From: Streptomyces sp. TN58
Lineage (GTDB): Bacteria; Actinomycetota; Actinomycetes; Streptomycetales; Streptomycetaceae
Direction: 5' to 3'
Length of the DNA stretch: 64,000 nucleotides
NCBI RefSeq assembly: GCF_001941845.1
Contig: NZ_CP018870.1
Coordinates: 868,001 to 932,000 of the forward strand
The notes under the pieces are model-generated. The model ran no database searches and was not told where the DNA came from. It saw nothing but the letters and a program-made list of their open reading frames with translations. Shown here piece by piece: positions 45,745-56,150 of the stretch. Every line of letters starts with the position of its first letter. The stretch's first letter is position 1. The position numbers and the translations under genes are program-made.

Positions 45745-47646
45745 ATGCAGATCAGCGATCTTCCGTATCCGGATCCGGGGGTGCCCGACGCTCGTTCCGG
45801 CCCCCGTTTCCTCCTGTGGCTGGGACGTGGTCAGCTCGGCGGACAGCTCAAGAGCCTGGCCTGGGGAGTGCTGCACTTCGGCGGCGTCGCCGGACTGCCG
45901 TACACCGTGGGCCTGGGCATCGACGCGGTGGTGGACCGCGAGCCGAACCGGCTGCTGCTCGCCGGCGGACTGCTCGCCCTGATCGGCGTGGCCATCTCGG
46001 TCGGCGACGCGATGCTCCACCGCACCGCCGTCACCAACTGGATCACCGCCGCCGCACGCGTACAGCAGCTCCTGGCGCGCAAGACCGCCGAGCTGGGCTC
46101 CGCCCTCACGCGCCGGGTCGCCGCGGGCGAGGTGGTCGCGGTGTCCACCGGTGACGTCGAGAAGATCGGATGGTTCGTCGAGGCCGTCTCCCGCTTCCTC
46201 GCCGCCGTCTTCTCCGTCGTCCTGGTCTGCGTCGGCCTGTTGTTCTACACACCCGAGCTGGGCGTGGTCGTCGCCGTCGGCGTGCCGCTGATCGCCCTGG
46301 CCTCGCTGCCGCTGCTGCCGAAGGCCACCGGCCGCGCCGACATCCAGCGGGAGAAGGCGGGCAAGGCGACCGAGCTGGCCTCGGACACCGTCGCGGGCCT
46401 GCGCGTACTGCGCGGCATCGGCGGCGAGGAGCTTTTCCTCGGCCGGTACCGCGAGGCGTCGCAGGAGGTCCGCAAGGCCGCCGTGCGCAGCGCCCGGATG
46501 TGGGCGCTGATCTCCGCCATCCAGGTGGTGCTCCCGGGACTGCTGATGATCACGGTCGTCTGGTACGGCGCCTCGCTGGCCCTGGACGGGCGCATCGCGG
46601 TGGGTGAACTCGTCGCGGCGTTCAGCGCGGTGGCGACGCTGCTCTACCCGCTGCGGCACTTCGAGGAGATCGCCATGGCGTACTCCTTCTCCCGGCCCTC
46701 CGCGAAGCGGGCGGCCCGGGTGCTGTCGCTGACCCGGACGGATCCGGCGGAGCGCACCGAGCAGGCGGAGCCGGCCGGGGAGCCGGCCGCGGGCGGGGAC
46801 CTGTACGACCCGCGGACCGGACTGCTGGCGCCCGCCGGCCGGTTCACCGCCGTGGTGTGCGGGGACCCGGACCTGGCCGGCCGGCTGGCGGAACGCCTCG
46901 GCGGCCATGCCATGGAGGAGCAGCGCGCCGCGGACCGGGACGGGGACGCAGACGGGGGCGGCGGCGCAGACGGGGGCGGCGGCGACCGGGAGGCGGAGGA
47001 CGGCCCTTCGGTGCTCCTGGGCGGGGTCGCCCTGGACGAACTCGAACTGGACACCGCCCGCAGGCTGGTCCTCGTACAGGACAAGGATCCGGTGCTGCTG
47101 TCGGGGACGCTGCGGGAGCTGCTCGACGTGCCGGCCTCCGGGGCGGTCGACGCGGGCGCCGCGCTGTCGGCGGCGCAGTGCGCGGACGTACTGGACGCGC
47201 TGCTGCAGTCGGCGCCGGACGGGGTCGAGGACCCCATGGACGCCCGGATCACCGAGCGCGGCCGGTCCCTGTCCGGCGGCCAGCGGCAGCGTCTGGCCCT
47301 GGCCCGGTCCCTGGTCACCGACCCGGAGGTGCTGGTGCTCGACGAACCGACCTCGGCGGTCGACTCGCACACCGAGGCACGGATCGCGGACGGGATCGCG
47401 GCCTTGCGCGGCGGACGGACCACGGTCGTACTGGCGTCCTCGCCGCTGCTGCTGGACCGCGCGGACCGGGTCGTGCTGATCGACGGCGGCACGGTGGCGG
47501 CGGTGGGCACCCACCGCGAGCTGCTGCACCGCGAGCCGCTCTACCGGGAGGTGGTCACCCGCGAGACCGACGAGGAGCAGCGGCTCGCCGGGCTTGGACT
47601 GACGGAGCTGGAAGAAGCACTCACAGAGATCGAGGAATCCGCATGA
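45745..47646 (+). CDS. ABC exporter half, NBD lacking Walker A
   Basis: A 633-residue TMD-NBD protein starting at ATG 45745 (an in-frame ATG at 45631 gives an atypical, unconserved N terminus). Six transmembrane helices lie in the first 300 residues. In the NBD the expected Walker A stretch reads [20 protein letters not shown], with no GxxGxGK(S/T). A Gly/Asp-rich insert follows. The signature [16 protein letters not shown] and Walker [13 protein letters not shown] are intact. The protein must therefore act with the overlapping partner, which has the complementary defect. Substrate unknown. Confidence 0.87.
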   Translation: MQISDLPYPDPGVPDARSGPRFLLWLGRGQLGGQLKSLAWGVLHFGGVAGLPYTVGLGIDAVVDREPNRLLLAGGLLALIGVAISVGDAMLHRTAVTNWITAAARVQQLLARKTAELGSALTRRVAAGEVVAVSTGDVEKIGWFVEAVSRFLAAVFSVVLVCVGLLFYTPELGVVVAVGVPLIALASLPLLPKATGRADIQREKAGKATELASDTVAGLRVLRGIGGEELFLGRYREASQEVRKAAVRSARMWALISAIQVVLPGLLMITVVWYGASLALDGRIAVGELVAAFSAVATLLYPLRHFEEIAMAYSFSRPSAKRAARVLSLTRTDPAERTEQAEPAGEPAAGGDLYDPRTGLLAPAGRFTAVVCGDPDLAGRLAERLGGHAMEEQRAADRDGDADGGGGADGGGGDREAEDGPSVLLGGVALDELELDTARRLVLVQDKDPVLLSGTLRELLDVPASGAVDAGAALSAAQCADVLDALLQSAPDGVEDPMDARITERGRSLSGGQRQRLALARSLVTDPEVLVLDEPTSAVDSHTEARIADGIAALRGGRTTVVLASSPLLLDRADRVVLIDGGTVAAVGTHRELLHREPLYREVVTRETDEEQRLAGLGLTELEEALTEIEESA

Positions 47647-49424
47647 TCGGCGTGGCGCCGCCGGAATACGATCCGGCTGCCCCCGAAACGGCCGCGACAC
47701 TGCCCGTCGGCACTCCGGCAACGGTACGGGGCTACGTGCGCGACCTGTTCCGGCGCCACCGGCGGCCCTTCCTGGTGCTGGTGGGCGTGAACGCGGTCGC
47801 GGTGATCGCCTCCATGGTCGGCCCGTACCTGCTGGGCCGGGTCGTGGACGATCTCGCGGCGGGGGCGCGCGAGCTGCATCTGGAGCGGATGGCGCTGCTG
47901 TTCGCGCTGGCGCTCGCCGTGCAGACCTGCTTCGTGCGGCTGGTACGGCTGCGCGGGGCGATGCTGGGCGAGGAGATGCTCGCCGACCTGCGCGAGGACT
48001 TCCTGGTGCGGTCGGTGGGGCTGCCGCCGGGCGTGCTGGAGCGGGCCGGCACCGGCGACCTGCTGTCGCGGATCACCACCGACATCGACCGGCTGGCCAA
48101 CGCGATGCGGGAGGCCGTGCCGCAGCTGGCCATCGGCGTCGTGTGGGCGGGGCTGCTGTTCGGCGCCCTGGCGGTGACCGCGCCGCCGCTCGCGCTGGCC
48201 GCGCTCGTCGCGCTGCCGGTGCTGGTGATCGGCTGCCGCTGGTACTTCCGGCGGGCGCCTTCGGCGTACCGGTCGGAGGCGGCGGGCTACGCCGCGGTGT
48301 CGGCCGTGCTCACCGAGACGGTGGACGCGGGCCGCACGGTCGAGGCGCACCGCCTGGGGCCGGAGCGGATCGCCCGGTCGGAGCGTCGGATCAGGGAGTG
48401 GACGGCGTGGGAGCGGTACACGCTGTTCCTGCGGACCGTCCTGTTCCCCGTCATCAACGTCACCTTCGTGACGATCCTCGGCTCGGTGCTGCTGATCGGC
48501 GGCTACTGCGTGCTGCGGGGGTGGATGTCGGTGGGTCAGCTGACCACGGGTGCGCTGCTGGCGCAGATGCTGGTCGATCCGATCGGCCTGATCCTGCGCT
48601 GGTACGACGAACTCCAGGTGGCCCAGGTGTCACTGGGCCGCCTGGTGGGTGTGCGCGAGATCGAACCGGACGCCGGGGACGCGAAGGTGGCGCCCGACGG
48701 CCGGGACGTCAGGGCCGAGGACGTCCGATTCGGCTACCGGGAGGGCGTGGACGTCCTGCACCAGGTGTCGATGTCGGTACCGCCGGGCACCCGGATGGCG
48801 CTGGTCGGCCCTTCGGGCGCGGGCAAGTCCACCCTGGGGCGGCTGCTCGCGGGCATCTACGAGCCGCGTGCGGGCGAGGTCACCCTGGGCGGGGCCCGGC
48901 TGTCGCGGATGCCGGCGGAGCGGGTGCGTGAGCACGTGGCCCTGGTCAACCAGGAGCACCACGTGTTCGTGGGGTCGCTGCGCGACAACCTCCGTCTGGC
49001 ACGGACGGGCGCCGGGGACGCCGAGCTGTGGGCGGCGCTGGGCGCGGTGGACGCGGACGGCTGGGCCCGGGCGCTGGAGGACGGCCTGGACACCGAGGTC
49101 GGCTCCGGCGGTACGGCGCTCACCCCGGCGCAGGCCCAGCAGGTGGCGCTGGCCCGGCTGGTACTGGCGGATCCGCACACGCTGGTACTGGACGAGGCCA
49201 CCTCGCTGCTGGACCCGCGGGCGGCCCGGCATCTGGAGCGCTCACTGGCCCGGGTGCTGGACGGCCGTACGGTCATCGCGATCGCCCACCGGCTCCACAC
49301 GGCCCATGACGCGGATGTCATCGCGGTGGTCGAGGGCGGCCGGATCAGCGAACTCGGCTCGCACGACGAGCTGGTCGCGGCGGACGGGGCGTACGCGGCG
49401 CTGTGGCGTTCCTGGCACGGCTGA
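47643..49424 (+). CDS. ABC exporter half, NBD with degenerate signature
   Basis: A 593-residue TMD-NBD protein whose ATG overlaps the partner's stop (ATGA). Walker A is intact ([10 protein letters not shown]), as are the Walker [12 protein letters not shown] and the switch His in IAIAHRLHT. The ABC signature is degenerate: [15 protein letters not shown] replaces LSGGQ. Pairing with the upstream half gives one complete ATP site (this Walker A with the partner's LSGGQ) and one site without Walker A or signature. Confidence 0.88.
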   Translation: MIGVAPPEYDPAAPETAATLPVGTPATVRGYVRDLFRRHRRPFLVLVGVNAVAVIASMVGPYLLGRVVDDLAAGARELHLERMALLFALALAVQTCFVRLVRLRGAMLGEEMLADLREDFLVRSVGLPPGVLERAGTGDLLSRITTDIDRLANAMREAVPQLAIGVVWAGLLFGALAVTAPPLALAALVALPVLVIGCRWYFRRAPSAYRSEAAGYAAVSAVLTETVDAGRTVEAHRLGPERIARSERRIREWTAWERYTLFLRTVLFPVINVTFVTILGSVLLIGGYCVLRGWMSVGQLTTGALLAQMLVDPIGLILRWYDELQVAQVSLGRLVGVREIEPDAGDAKVAPDGRDVRAEDVRFGYREGVDVLHQVSMSVPPGTRMALVGPSGAGKSTLGRLLAGIYEPRAGEVTLGGARLSRMPAERVREHVALVNQEHHVFVGSLRDNLRLARTGAGDAELWAALGAVDADGWARALEDGLDTEVGSGGTALTPAQAQQVALARLVLADPHTLVLDEATSLLDPRAARHLERSLARVLDGRTVIAIAHRLHTAHDADVIAVVEGGRISELGSHDELVAADGAYAALWRSWHG

Positions 49425-49445
49425 TCCCCGCGGCGGCGGGGTCCG

Positions 49446-50231
49446 TCAGCTGGTCCAGGAAAGGCGTACGGCCTCGATCACCGGGTCACGGAGCAGTGCT
49501 TCGACCAGGTGCTCGGGGCCGACGACTTTGGTGGCCCACAGGTCGTAGTCGGTGCACAGGATCCACGAGCGGTCCTCGGACCACACGTTGGACGGGCTGA
49601 AGTCCGCGTCCGGGTTGTCGTACAGGGCGTGGGCGTCACCCAGCCGACCGGTGCGGACGTGGAGGTTGTCGAAGTCGGCCGCGGGCAGCATCAGCGGGCT
49701 GTAGTAGGCGAACACCCGGGTGTCCGGGCCCTGCGTGCTGTGTGCCACGAGCACGTCGACGAGCCGGTCCCATGTCGGGCGGTCGAGGCTGCCCTCCGTG
49801 GGCGGCTCGATGCCGACGGGCCAGCTGTCGTCCAGCCGCGCGGACGGGAAGCACCGATAGGACGGGTACTTTCCGTCGGGGACCATCGGGTCCCCGCACC
49901 GGGCGGAGAGCTCGGCCCACCGCAGTCGGCGGTAGGACGGTCCGGGATGCTCGGCGCGTCCGAGACCGCCGCCGGTGGCGGTGCCGATCTCGGGGTCGAT
50001 GTTCCCGAGGCGGGCGGGCTCGATGACACCCGCGGCGAGGGCCGCCTGGCGCAGTTCGTGGTGGGAGAGGCCGCCGGGTCCGCTTTCGTGCTCGTACATG
50101 GCGTTCAGCACCCAGACCGCATCGGGGCGCCGGGGCGGCTCGAAGCCGGTCGTGCCGTCACCGCAGAGTTCCGTCAGCCAGTCGGTCTCGGAGGACGGAG
50201 CCTGCCGCCAGAGGTGGTGCGTATCAGACAT
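49446..50231 (-). CDS. Conserved hypothetical protein
   Basis: A 261-residue acidic, tryptophan-rich soluble protein that I do not recognise. It has no signal peptide or membrane segment. The stretch VWSEDRSWILCTDYDLWATKVVGP near the C terminus and the N-terminal RPDAVWVLNAMYEHE look like conserved actinobacterial sequence. It converges on the ABC exporter pair. A role related to immunity-type proteins is conceivable, but only from composition. Confidence 0.7.
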   Translation of the reverse strand: MSDTHHLWRQAPSSETDWLTELCGDGTTGFEPPRRPDAVWVLNAMYEHESGPGGLSHHELRQAALAAGVIEPARLGNIDPEIGTATGGGLGRAEHPGPSYRRLRWAELSARCGDPMVPDGKYPSYRCFPSARLDDSWPVGIEPPTEGSLDRPTWDRLVDVLVAHSTQGPDTRVFAYYSPLMLPAADFDNLHVRTGRLGDAHALYDNPDADFSPSNVWSEDRSWILCTDYDLWATKVVGPEHLVEALLRDPVIEAVRLSWTS

Positions 50232-50265
50232 CCGCCCAGGCTAGGGGGTGTCCGGCGGGCCATGT

Positions 50266-51057
50266 CTAGATGAAGCCGAGGGCGGACGCGCCTCCGAAGC
50301 CGCCCAGCAGGACGAAGACCGGCATCAGGACCTTGAGCTCCACCCAGCTGCCGGCGCGGAAGCGCATCGGCTTCGGCGGGCCGATCGGGTACCAGCGCTT
50401 GCCCGCGATCGGCAGGGGCCACAGGACCGGGCAGCCGGAGACCGTCAGGGCGTCTCCGATGTCGTGGACGAGGGCTCCGAGCACGATGGGCAGGCCGAGC
50501 CACAGGTACTCCTGGCCCGGTCCGGTGAACAGCCAGTTCGCACCGTTTCCGGGCTGGTCCAGCACCCCGGCCATGATCCACGCGCTGGTGGCGCCGAGCA
50601 GCCAGACCAGGACGTCGCTGGACATGCGGGCGGCCCGCCACAGGAGGCCCTCGACCGCGAGCACCAGGTGTACGAAGAGCAGCGCGAGCACGCCCCACCG
50701 GTCCGCCGTGACGGCGAGCGCGGAGGCGCCGCCGCCGATCAGGACCGCCCAGAGCCAGGTGTGGGTCAGGGTGCGGTGGCCGCCGGTGCGGCGGGCGTCC
50801 TTCGGGGAGCGGGTGGCCTTGTAGACGGCGTAGGAGATCTTGTCGACCACCTCGCACAGGCCCTTCGACAGCGGGCCGAAGGCGCGGGAGATCGTCGCCG
50901 ACTTGTGGTCGAGGTCCGGGGCGAGGGCCGCGCCGGCGCAGATCAGCGCGCCGACGACGAGGACCGGCCAGGGCATGGGGTGGCCGGCGGCCGCGGTGGC
51001 CGCTCCCACCCCCAGCCAGGCCGCCGCCCCGGACAGTGAGTGCGCCGGACCCATCAT
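50266..51057 (-). CDS. Membrane-bound metal-dependent hydrolase-like protein (YdjM/DUF457 family)
   Basis: A 263-residue polytopic membrane protein starting MMGPAHSLSGAAAWL. The family histidines and acidic residues are GPAHSLSG, ALAPDLDHKSATISRAFGP, GGHRTLTHTWLWA and LVHDIGDALT. These are typical of the YdjM-like metal-dependent hydrolases with unknown substrate, which may act on lipids or phosphoesters in the membrane. It is divergent from the helicase gene across a 142-base spacer. Confidence 0.82.
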   Translation of the reverse strand: MMGPAHSLSGAAAWLGVGAATAAAGHPMPWPVLVVGALICAGAALAPDLDHKSATISRAFGPLSKGLCEVVDKISYAVYKATRSPKDARRTGGHRTLTHTWLWAVLIGGGASALAVTADRWGVLALLFVHLVLAVEGLLWRAARMSSDVLVWLLGATSAWIMAGVLDQPGNGANWLFTGPGQEYLWLGLPIVLGALVHDIGDALTVSGCPVLWPLPIAGKRWYPIGPPKPMRFRAGSWVELKVLMPVFVLLGGFGGASALGFI

Positions 51058-51199
51058 CGTCTTTCCCCGCCCCGCTGGTGTGTATCGGGCCCTGTTGACC
51101 GGTTCGTTCGGGCCGCATCGACGGCACAGCGTACAGTCGGTGATCTTCGTTCCGTCCTCCGGTTCCCGGATCCGGCAGGAAGCCAGGCAAGATGGGGGC

Positions 51200-53722
51200 G
51201 TGACCCTCATTGATCAGCTCCCGCCGACCGCCGACCCCGACGCCCTTTTCGAGGCTTTCTCCTCGTGGGCGGAGGACCAGGGCATCACCCTGTACCCGGC
51301 TCAGGAGGAGGCGCTGATCGAGGTCGTCTCCGGGGCGAACGTGATCCTGTCCACCCCGACCGGCTCCGGCAAGAGCCTGGTCGCGGCCGGTGCGCACTTC
51401 ACGGCGCTGGCCCAGGACAAGGTGACCTTCTACACCGCCCCGATCAAGGCGCTGGTGTCGGAGAAGTTCTTCGACCTGTGCAAGCTCTTCGGCACCGAGA
51501 ACGTCGGCATGCTGACCGGTGACGCCTCGGTGAACGCCGACGCGCCGGTGATCTGCTGCACCGCCGAGGTGCTGGCCTCCATCGCGCTGCGTGACGGCAG
51601 GCACGCCGACATCGGCCAGGTCGTGATGGACGAGTTCCACTTCTATGCCGAGCCGGACCGCGGCTGGGCCTGGCAGATCCCGCTGCTGGAGCTTCCGCAG
51701 GCGCAGTTCGTCCTGATGTCGGCGACGCTCGGCGACGTGAAGCGGTTCGAGGACGACCTGACCCGGCGCACCGGCCGGCCCACCTCGGTGGTCCGCTCCG
51801 CGACCCGTCCCGTCCCGCTGTCGTACGAGTACGTCACCACGCCGATCACCGACACGATCACCGAGCTGCTGGAGACCCGGCAGGCCCCCGTCTACATCGT
51901 GCACTTCACGCAGGCCCAGGCGGTCGAGCGGGCGCAGTCGCTCATGAGCATCAACATGTGCACCCGCGAGGAGAAGGACAAGATCCAGGAGCTGATCGGC
52001 AACTTCCGCTTCACCACGAAGTTCGGCCAGAACCTCTCGCGCTACGTCCGGCACGGCATCGGCGTCCACCACGCCGGCATGCTGCCCAAGTACCGGCGCC
52101 TGGTGGAGAAGCTGGCGCAGGCCGGTCTGCTGAAGGTCATCTGCGGGACGGACACGCTCGGGGTCGGCGTCAACGTCCCGATCCGCACCGTGCTGTTCAC
52201 CGCGCTCACCAAGTACGACGGCAACCGGGTCCGCACGCTGCGCGCCCGCGAGTTCCACCAGATCGCCGGCCGGGCCGGCCGGGCCGGCTTCGACACGGCG
52301 GGCTTCGTGGTCGCCCAGGCGCCCGAGCACGTCATCGAGAACGAGAAGGCCCTCGCCAAGGCCGGCGACGACCCGAAGAAGCGCCGCAAGGTGGTCCGCA
52401 AGAAGGCGCCCGAGGGATTCGTCGCCTGGTCGGACACCACCTTCGAGAAGCTCATCGCCGCCGACCCGGAACCGCTGACCTCGCGCTTCAAGGTCACCAA
52501 CATCATGCTGCTGTCGGTGATCGCCCGGCCGGGCGACGCCTTCCAGGCGATGCGCCACCTCCTGGAGGACAACCACGAGCCGCGCAAGGCCCAGCTGCGG
52601 CACATCCGGCGGGCCATCGCGATCTACCGCTCGCTGCTGGACGGCGGTGTGGTGGAGAAGCTCGACACGCCGGACGCGGAGGGCCGCACCATCCGGCTCA
52701 CCGTCGACCTCCAGCAGGACTTCGCCCTCAACCAGCCGCTGTCCACCTTCGCGCTGGCCTCCTTCGACCTGCTGGACCCGGAGTCCCCCTCCTACGCGCT
52801 GGACATGGTGTCCGTCGTGGAGTCCACGCTGGACGACCCGCGCCAGATCCTGGCCGCCCAGCAGAACAAGGAGCGCGGGATCCAGGTCGGCCAGATGAAG
52901 GCGGACGGGATCGAGTACGAGGAGCGGATGGAGCGGCTCCAGGACGTCAGCTATCCCAAGCCGCTGGAAGAGCTCCTCTCCCACGCCTACGACGTCTACT
53001 CCAAGAGCCACCCGTGGGTGCGCGACCACCCCGTCTCCCCCAAGTCGATCATCCGCGACATGTACGAACGCGCGATGACCTTCACCGAGTTCACCTCGTT
53101 CTACGAGCTGGCCCGCACCGAGGGCATCGTGCTGCGCTACCTCGCCGGCGCGTACAAGGCGCTGGACCACACCATCCCCGACGACCTCAAGTCCGAGGAC
53201 CTGGAGGACCTGATCGCCTGGCTGGGCGAGCTGGTGCGCCAGGTCGACTCCAGCCTGCTCGACGAGTGGGAGCAGCTGGCGAACCCGGAGGTGGAGACGG
53301 CGGAGCAGGCCCAGGAGAAGGCCGACCAGGTCAAGCCGGTCACCGCGAACGCGCGCGCCTTCCGCGTCCTGGTCCGCAACGCCATGTTCCGCCGGGTGGA
53401 GCTGGCGGCGCTCGACAACGTCGACGCGCTGGGCGAGCTGGACGCCGAGTCGGGCTGGGACGCCGACGCCTGGGGCGAGGCCATGGACGCCTACTGGGAC
53501 GAGTACGACGACCTGGGTACCGGCCCGGACGCCCGCGGCCCGAAGCTGCTGCAGATCGAGGAGGACCCGGCGCACGGTCTGTGGCGCGTCCGCCAGACCT
53601 TCGCCGACCCGAGCGGCGACCATGGCTGGGGCTTCAGCGCCGAGGTCGACCTGGCGGCCTCGGACGAGGAGGGCCGGGCGGTGGTCCGGGTCACCTCGGT
53701 CGGCGAGCTCGGCACCCTGTGA
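51200..53722 (+). CDS. DExH-box helicase with C-terminal DUF3516
   Basis: An 840-residue superfamily 2 helicase. The GTG start follows GGGGG and gives the N terminus MTLIDQLPPT. Motif I is TPTGSGKS (52-59), motif II is DEFHFY, motif III is MSATLG and motif VI is HQIAGRAGRAGF. The C-terminal half (about 420-840) matches the actinobacterial DUF3516 region and contains long helices and an acidic end. It resembles the Ski2/Mtr4-like RNA helicases and may act in RNA processing or decay. The upstream spacer (51058-51199) contains TTGACC but no -10 at a good distance. Confidence 0.9.
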   Translation: MTLIDQLPPTADPDALFEAFSSWAEDQGITLYPAQEEALIEVVSGANVILSTPTGSGKSLVAAGAHFTALAQDKVTFYTAPIKALVSEKFFDLCKLFGTENVGMLTGDASVNADAPVICCTAEVLASIALRDGRHADIGQVVMDEFHFYAEPDRGWAWQIPLLELPQAQFVLMSATLGDVKRFEDDLTRRTGRPTSVVRSATRPVPLSYEYVTTPITDTITELLETRQAPVYIVHFTQAQAVERAQSLMSINMCTREEKDKIQELIGNFRFTTKFGQNLSRYVRHGIGVHHAGMLPKYRRLVEKLAQAGLLKVICGTDTLGVGVNVPIRTVLFTALTKYDGNRVRTLRAREFHQIAGRAGRAGFDTAGFVVAQAPEHVIENEKALAKAGDDPKKRRKVVRKKAPEGFVAWSDTTFEKLIAADPEPLTSRFKVTNIMLLSVIARPGDAFQAMRHLLEDNHEPRKAQLRHIRRAIAIYRSLLDGGVVEKLDTPDAEGRTIRLTVDLQQDFALNQPLSTFALASFDLLDPESPSYALDMVSVVESTLDDPRQILAAQQNKERGIQVGQMKADGIEYEERMERLQDVSYPKPLEELLSHAYDVYSKSHPWVRDHPVSPKSIIRDMYERAMTFTEFTSFYELARTEGIVLRYLAGAYKALDHTIPDDLKSEDLEDLIAWLGELVRQVDSSLLDEWEQLANPEVETAEQAQEKADQVKPVTANARAFRVLVRNAMFRRVELAALDNVDALGELDAESGWDADAWGEAMDAYWDEYDDLGTGPDARGPKLLQIEEDPAHGLWRVRQTFADPSGDHGWGFSAEVDLAASDEEGRAVVRVTSVGELGTL

Positions 53723-53744
53723 CCTGACCGGGCACGCCGCCGGA

Positions 53745-53777
53745 CCGCCCGGAACGCCCGGCCCGCCCGGAACGCCC
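53745..53777. repeat. Direct repeat in the helicase/tesB spacer
   Basis: Two copies of CCGCCCGGAACGCCC, 18 bases apart, sit in the 88-base gap between the helicase and the thioesterase genes. They may be local slippage duplication. No promoter-like sequence is evident nearby. Confidence 0.6.
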
Positions 53778-53810
53778 TCGACGCCCGGACCCGACAGTGG
53801 AGATCCCCTG

Positions 53811-54734
53811 ATGACGAACCCCGCCGAGAGACTGGTGGATCTGCTCGACCTGGAGCAGATCGAGGTCAACATCTTCCGCGGCGCCAGCCCGCAGGAGTCC
53901 CTCCAGCGCGTCTTCGGCGGCCAGGTGGCCGGCCAGGCGCTGGTGGCCGCGGGCCGCACCGTGGAGAGCGACCGCCCGGTCCACTCGCTGCACGCGTACT
54001 TCCTGCGCCCCGGACTCCCGGGGGTGCCGATCGTGTACCAGGTGGAGCGGGTGCGCGACGGGCGGTCCTTCACCACGCGCCGCGTCACCGCGGTCCAGCA
54101 GGGCAAGACGATCTTCAATCTCACCGCCTCCTTCCATCATCCGGAGGACGGCAGCATCGAGCACCAGCTGCCGCCTCACCACGTCCCCCATCCCGACACG
54201 CTCCCCAAGGTCGCGGACGAGATCCGCGAGCACCTGGGGGCGCTGCCGGAGGCGCTGGAGCGGATGGCCCGCCGCCAGCCCTTCGACATCCGCTACGTGA
54301 ACCGGCTCCGCTGGACCCCTGAAGAGCTCAAGGGCGCCGATCCGCGCAGCGCGGTGTGGATGCGCGCCGTCGGCCCGCTGGGCGACGACCCGCTCGTCCA
54401 CACCTGCGCCCTCACCTACGCCAGTGACATGACCCTCCTCGACGCCGTGCGCATCCCCGTGGAACCCCTGTGGGGGATGCGCGGTTTCGACATGGCCTCG
54501 CTCGACCACGCCATGTGGTTCCACCGGCCGTTCCGGGCGGACGAGTGGTTTCTCTACGACCAGGAGTCGCCCATCGCGCACGGCGGCCGGGGCCTGGCCC
54601 GGGGGCGGATCTACGACCTGGAGGGCCGACTGCTGGTCTCCGTGGTCCAGGAGGGCCTTTTCCGCCCGTACCCCGCCGGGCCGGGCCGCCCGGACCAGGC
54701 CGGCCGTCCGTCCGACACCACACCGGAGAACTGA
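53811..54734 (+). CDS. tesB: Acyl-CoA thioesterase II
   Basis: A 307-residue double hotdog protein. The ATG follows GGAG at eight bases. RVFGGQVAGQALVAAGRTV and the C-terminal SLDHAMWFHRPFRADEWFLYDQESPIAHGGRGLARG are signature TesB sequences; HALYF-like HSLHAYFLRPG is also present. It hydrolyses medium- and long-chain acyl-CoA. The YchJ-like gene follows after eight bases, so the two are likely co-transcribed. Confidence 0.9.
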   Translation: MTNPAERLVDLLDLEQIEVNIFRGASPQESLQRVFGGQVAGQALVAAGRTVESDRPVHSLHAYFLRPGLPGVPIVYQVERVRDGRSFTTRRVTAVQQGKTIFNLTASFHHPEDGSIEHQLPPHHVPHPDTLPKVADEIREHLGALPEALERMARRQPFDIRYVNRLRWTPEELKGADPRSAVWMRAVGPLGDDPLVHTCALTYASDMTLLDAVRIPVEPLWGMRGFDMASLDHAMWFHRPFRADEWFLYDQESPIAHGGRGLARGRIYDLEGRLLVSVVQEGLFRPYPAGPGRPDQAGRPSDTTPEN

Positions 54735-54742
54735 GCACCCGC

Positions 54743-55144
54743 ATGCCCACCCCCGCCCTGCCATGCCCCTGCGGACTGCCCGCCGCCTACCCGGAGTGCT
54801 GCGGCCGCTTCCACTCCGGCGACGGCCAGGCGCCGACCGCCGAGCTGCTGATGCGCTCCCGGTTCAGCGCCTTCGCCGTCGGCGACACCGCCTACCTGCT
54901 GCGCTCCTGGCACTCCTCGACACGCCCGGCCCGCCTGGACCTTGACCCCGGGCAGCGCTGGGAGCGGCTGGAGATCCTCGCCGTGGAGCGCGGCGGGATG
55001 TTCGAGACGGAGGGCTCGGTGGAGTTCCGCGCCCACTACCGTGAGGGCCGGCACACCGGCTCGCTGCACGAGCACAGCGCCTTCACCCGGGAGGCCGGGG
55101 CCTGGGTCTACGTCGGCCCCCTCTCCCCCGTCGACTTCGACTGA
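54743..55144 (+). CDS. YchJ-like SEC-C zinc-binding protein (UPF0225)
   Basis: A 133-residue protein whose N terminus has two cysteine pairs (PCPCGLPAAYPECCGRFH) as in the SEC-C-type zinc knuckle, followed by AELLMRSRFSAFAVGDTAYLLRSWH and HEHSAFTREAGAWVY. These are diagnostic of YchJ/UPF0225, function unknown. Its 3' end overlaps the end of the convergent gene by 37 bases. Confidence 0.88.
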   Translation: MPTPALPCPCGLPAAYPECCGRFHSGDGQAPTAELLMRSRFSAFAVGDTAYLLRSWHSSTRPARLDLDPGQRWERLEILAVERGGMFETEGSVEFRAHYREGRHTGSLHEHSAFTREAGAWVYVGPLSPVDFD

Positions 55145-55986
55145 GCCCTGGCGCCGGTCAGGGCGAACTCCAGGCTGGTGCGGTACCAGTCGACCTCGTC
55201 CGGCGGCCCGGCCCGCAGCAGCCCCTCCGCCACGGCCGCGGCGGCGGGGACCTGCGGGTGCCCGTAGGGCGGGGGCGGGGCAAGCGCGGCCAGGACGATC
55301 CGCTCCGCCGGATCGGGCACGGCCGCGCGCAGCTCGTCCTCGGGGAGCACGGCGGCCAGTACGGCCGCGCGCGCCCACGGATCGGCGGTCCGTCTCAGCA
55401 GCAGCCCCACATGCCGCCCGCGCCATGTGCGCGGCCGTAGATCCCCCTTGGCCGCCAGCAGCTCCCGGTCCTCCGCGGACGCCGTCCCGCGCAGCATCAG
55501 CGGCTCCCGGCCGGCGAACTCCTTCAGCTCCGCGACGAGATAGAGCCACACGACGGCGCGGTAGCGGTTGATGCGGTACCCGACCGGGGTGAGGTGCCCG
55601 CAGCGCACGAGCCGGGTGAACCTGCTCGGGCCGACCCCCAGAACGCCGGCCGCCTCCTGTGCTCCGGCCACCGTCTCGACCTGGCGGCGCAGCGCGTCCG
55701 GCGGCCCTGCGGCCGCCTCCCGCACCCTCGCCAGCTCGGCCCGTGCGAAGCGCGCGGCCCCGCCGGCCGTCGGCGGCCCGGCCCGTACGATCCCCAGCTG
55801 GACGGCCCTGGCCAACTCGCCGCGGCTCAGGCCCAGCTCTCCGGCGGCCACTGCGCTGCCGACCAGCGGCTGCGCGGCGCCGGCGGCCGGGACGGCCGCC
55901 ACCTCCCCCTTGCGCGGGGCCGCGTCCTCCTTGCGCAGGGCTGCGTCCCCCTGCGGTGCGGTCACCTTCTGCGTCATCACGGCCAT
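55108..55986 (-). CDS. Hypothetical DNA-binding-like protein (DUF6397-like)
   Basis: A 292-residue protein with two short helix-turn-helix-like stretches: GELGLSRGELARAVQLGIVRA and GVLGVGPSRFTRLVRCGHLTPVGYRINRYRAV. The middle and C terminus are Ala/Pro/Arg-rich. The ATG at 55986 lies six bases after GGAGG. I believe it belongs to a Streptomyces-specific family of unknown function (DUF6397 in some annotations), perhaps a regulator. No neighbour on the same strand is linked. Its 3' end overlaps the convergent YchJ gene. Confidence 0.65.
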   Translation of the reverse strand: MAVMTQKVTAPQGDAALRKEDAAPRKGEVAAVPAAGAAQPLVGSAVAAGELGLSRGELARAVQLGIVRAGPPTAGGAARFARAELARVREAAAGPPDALRRQVETVAGAQEAAGVLGVGPSRFTRLVRCGHLTPVGYRINRYRAVVWLYLVAELKEFAGREPLMLRGTASAEDRELLAAKGDLRPRTWRGRHVGLLLRRTADPWARAAVLAAVLPEDELRAAVPDPAERIVLAALAPPPPYGHPQVPAAAAVAEGLLRAGPPDEVDWYRTSLEFALTGARAQSKSTGERGPT

Positions 55987-56150
55987 CACGGTCCTCCCCC
56001 ACGAGCAGCGATTACTCTGTGTGAAGACCGTAACTCTCCGCAATGACAACCCGCGAGGCCTGTGGAAAACTCCGCCCCGCCCGATCACCCCGCCCGATCA
56101 CCCCGCCCCGCCCCGCCGCCTGCCCGCCGGGCTGCGCGGCGCCGGAGGGC

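Noticed and set aside
51058..51199. TTGACC near 51095 as a -35 for the helicase
   Set aside because: The nearest -10-like TACAGT is about 31 bases away, too far for a sigma-70-type promoter.
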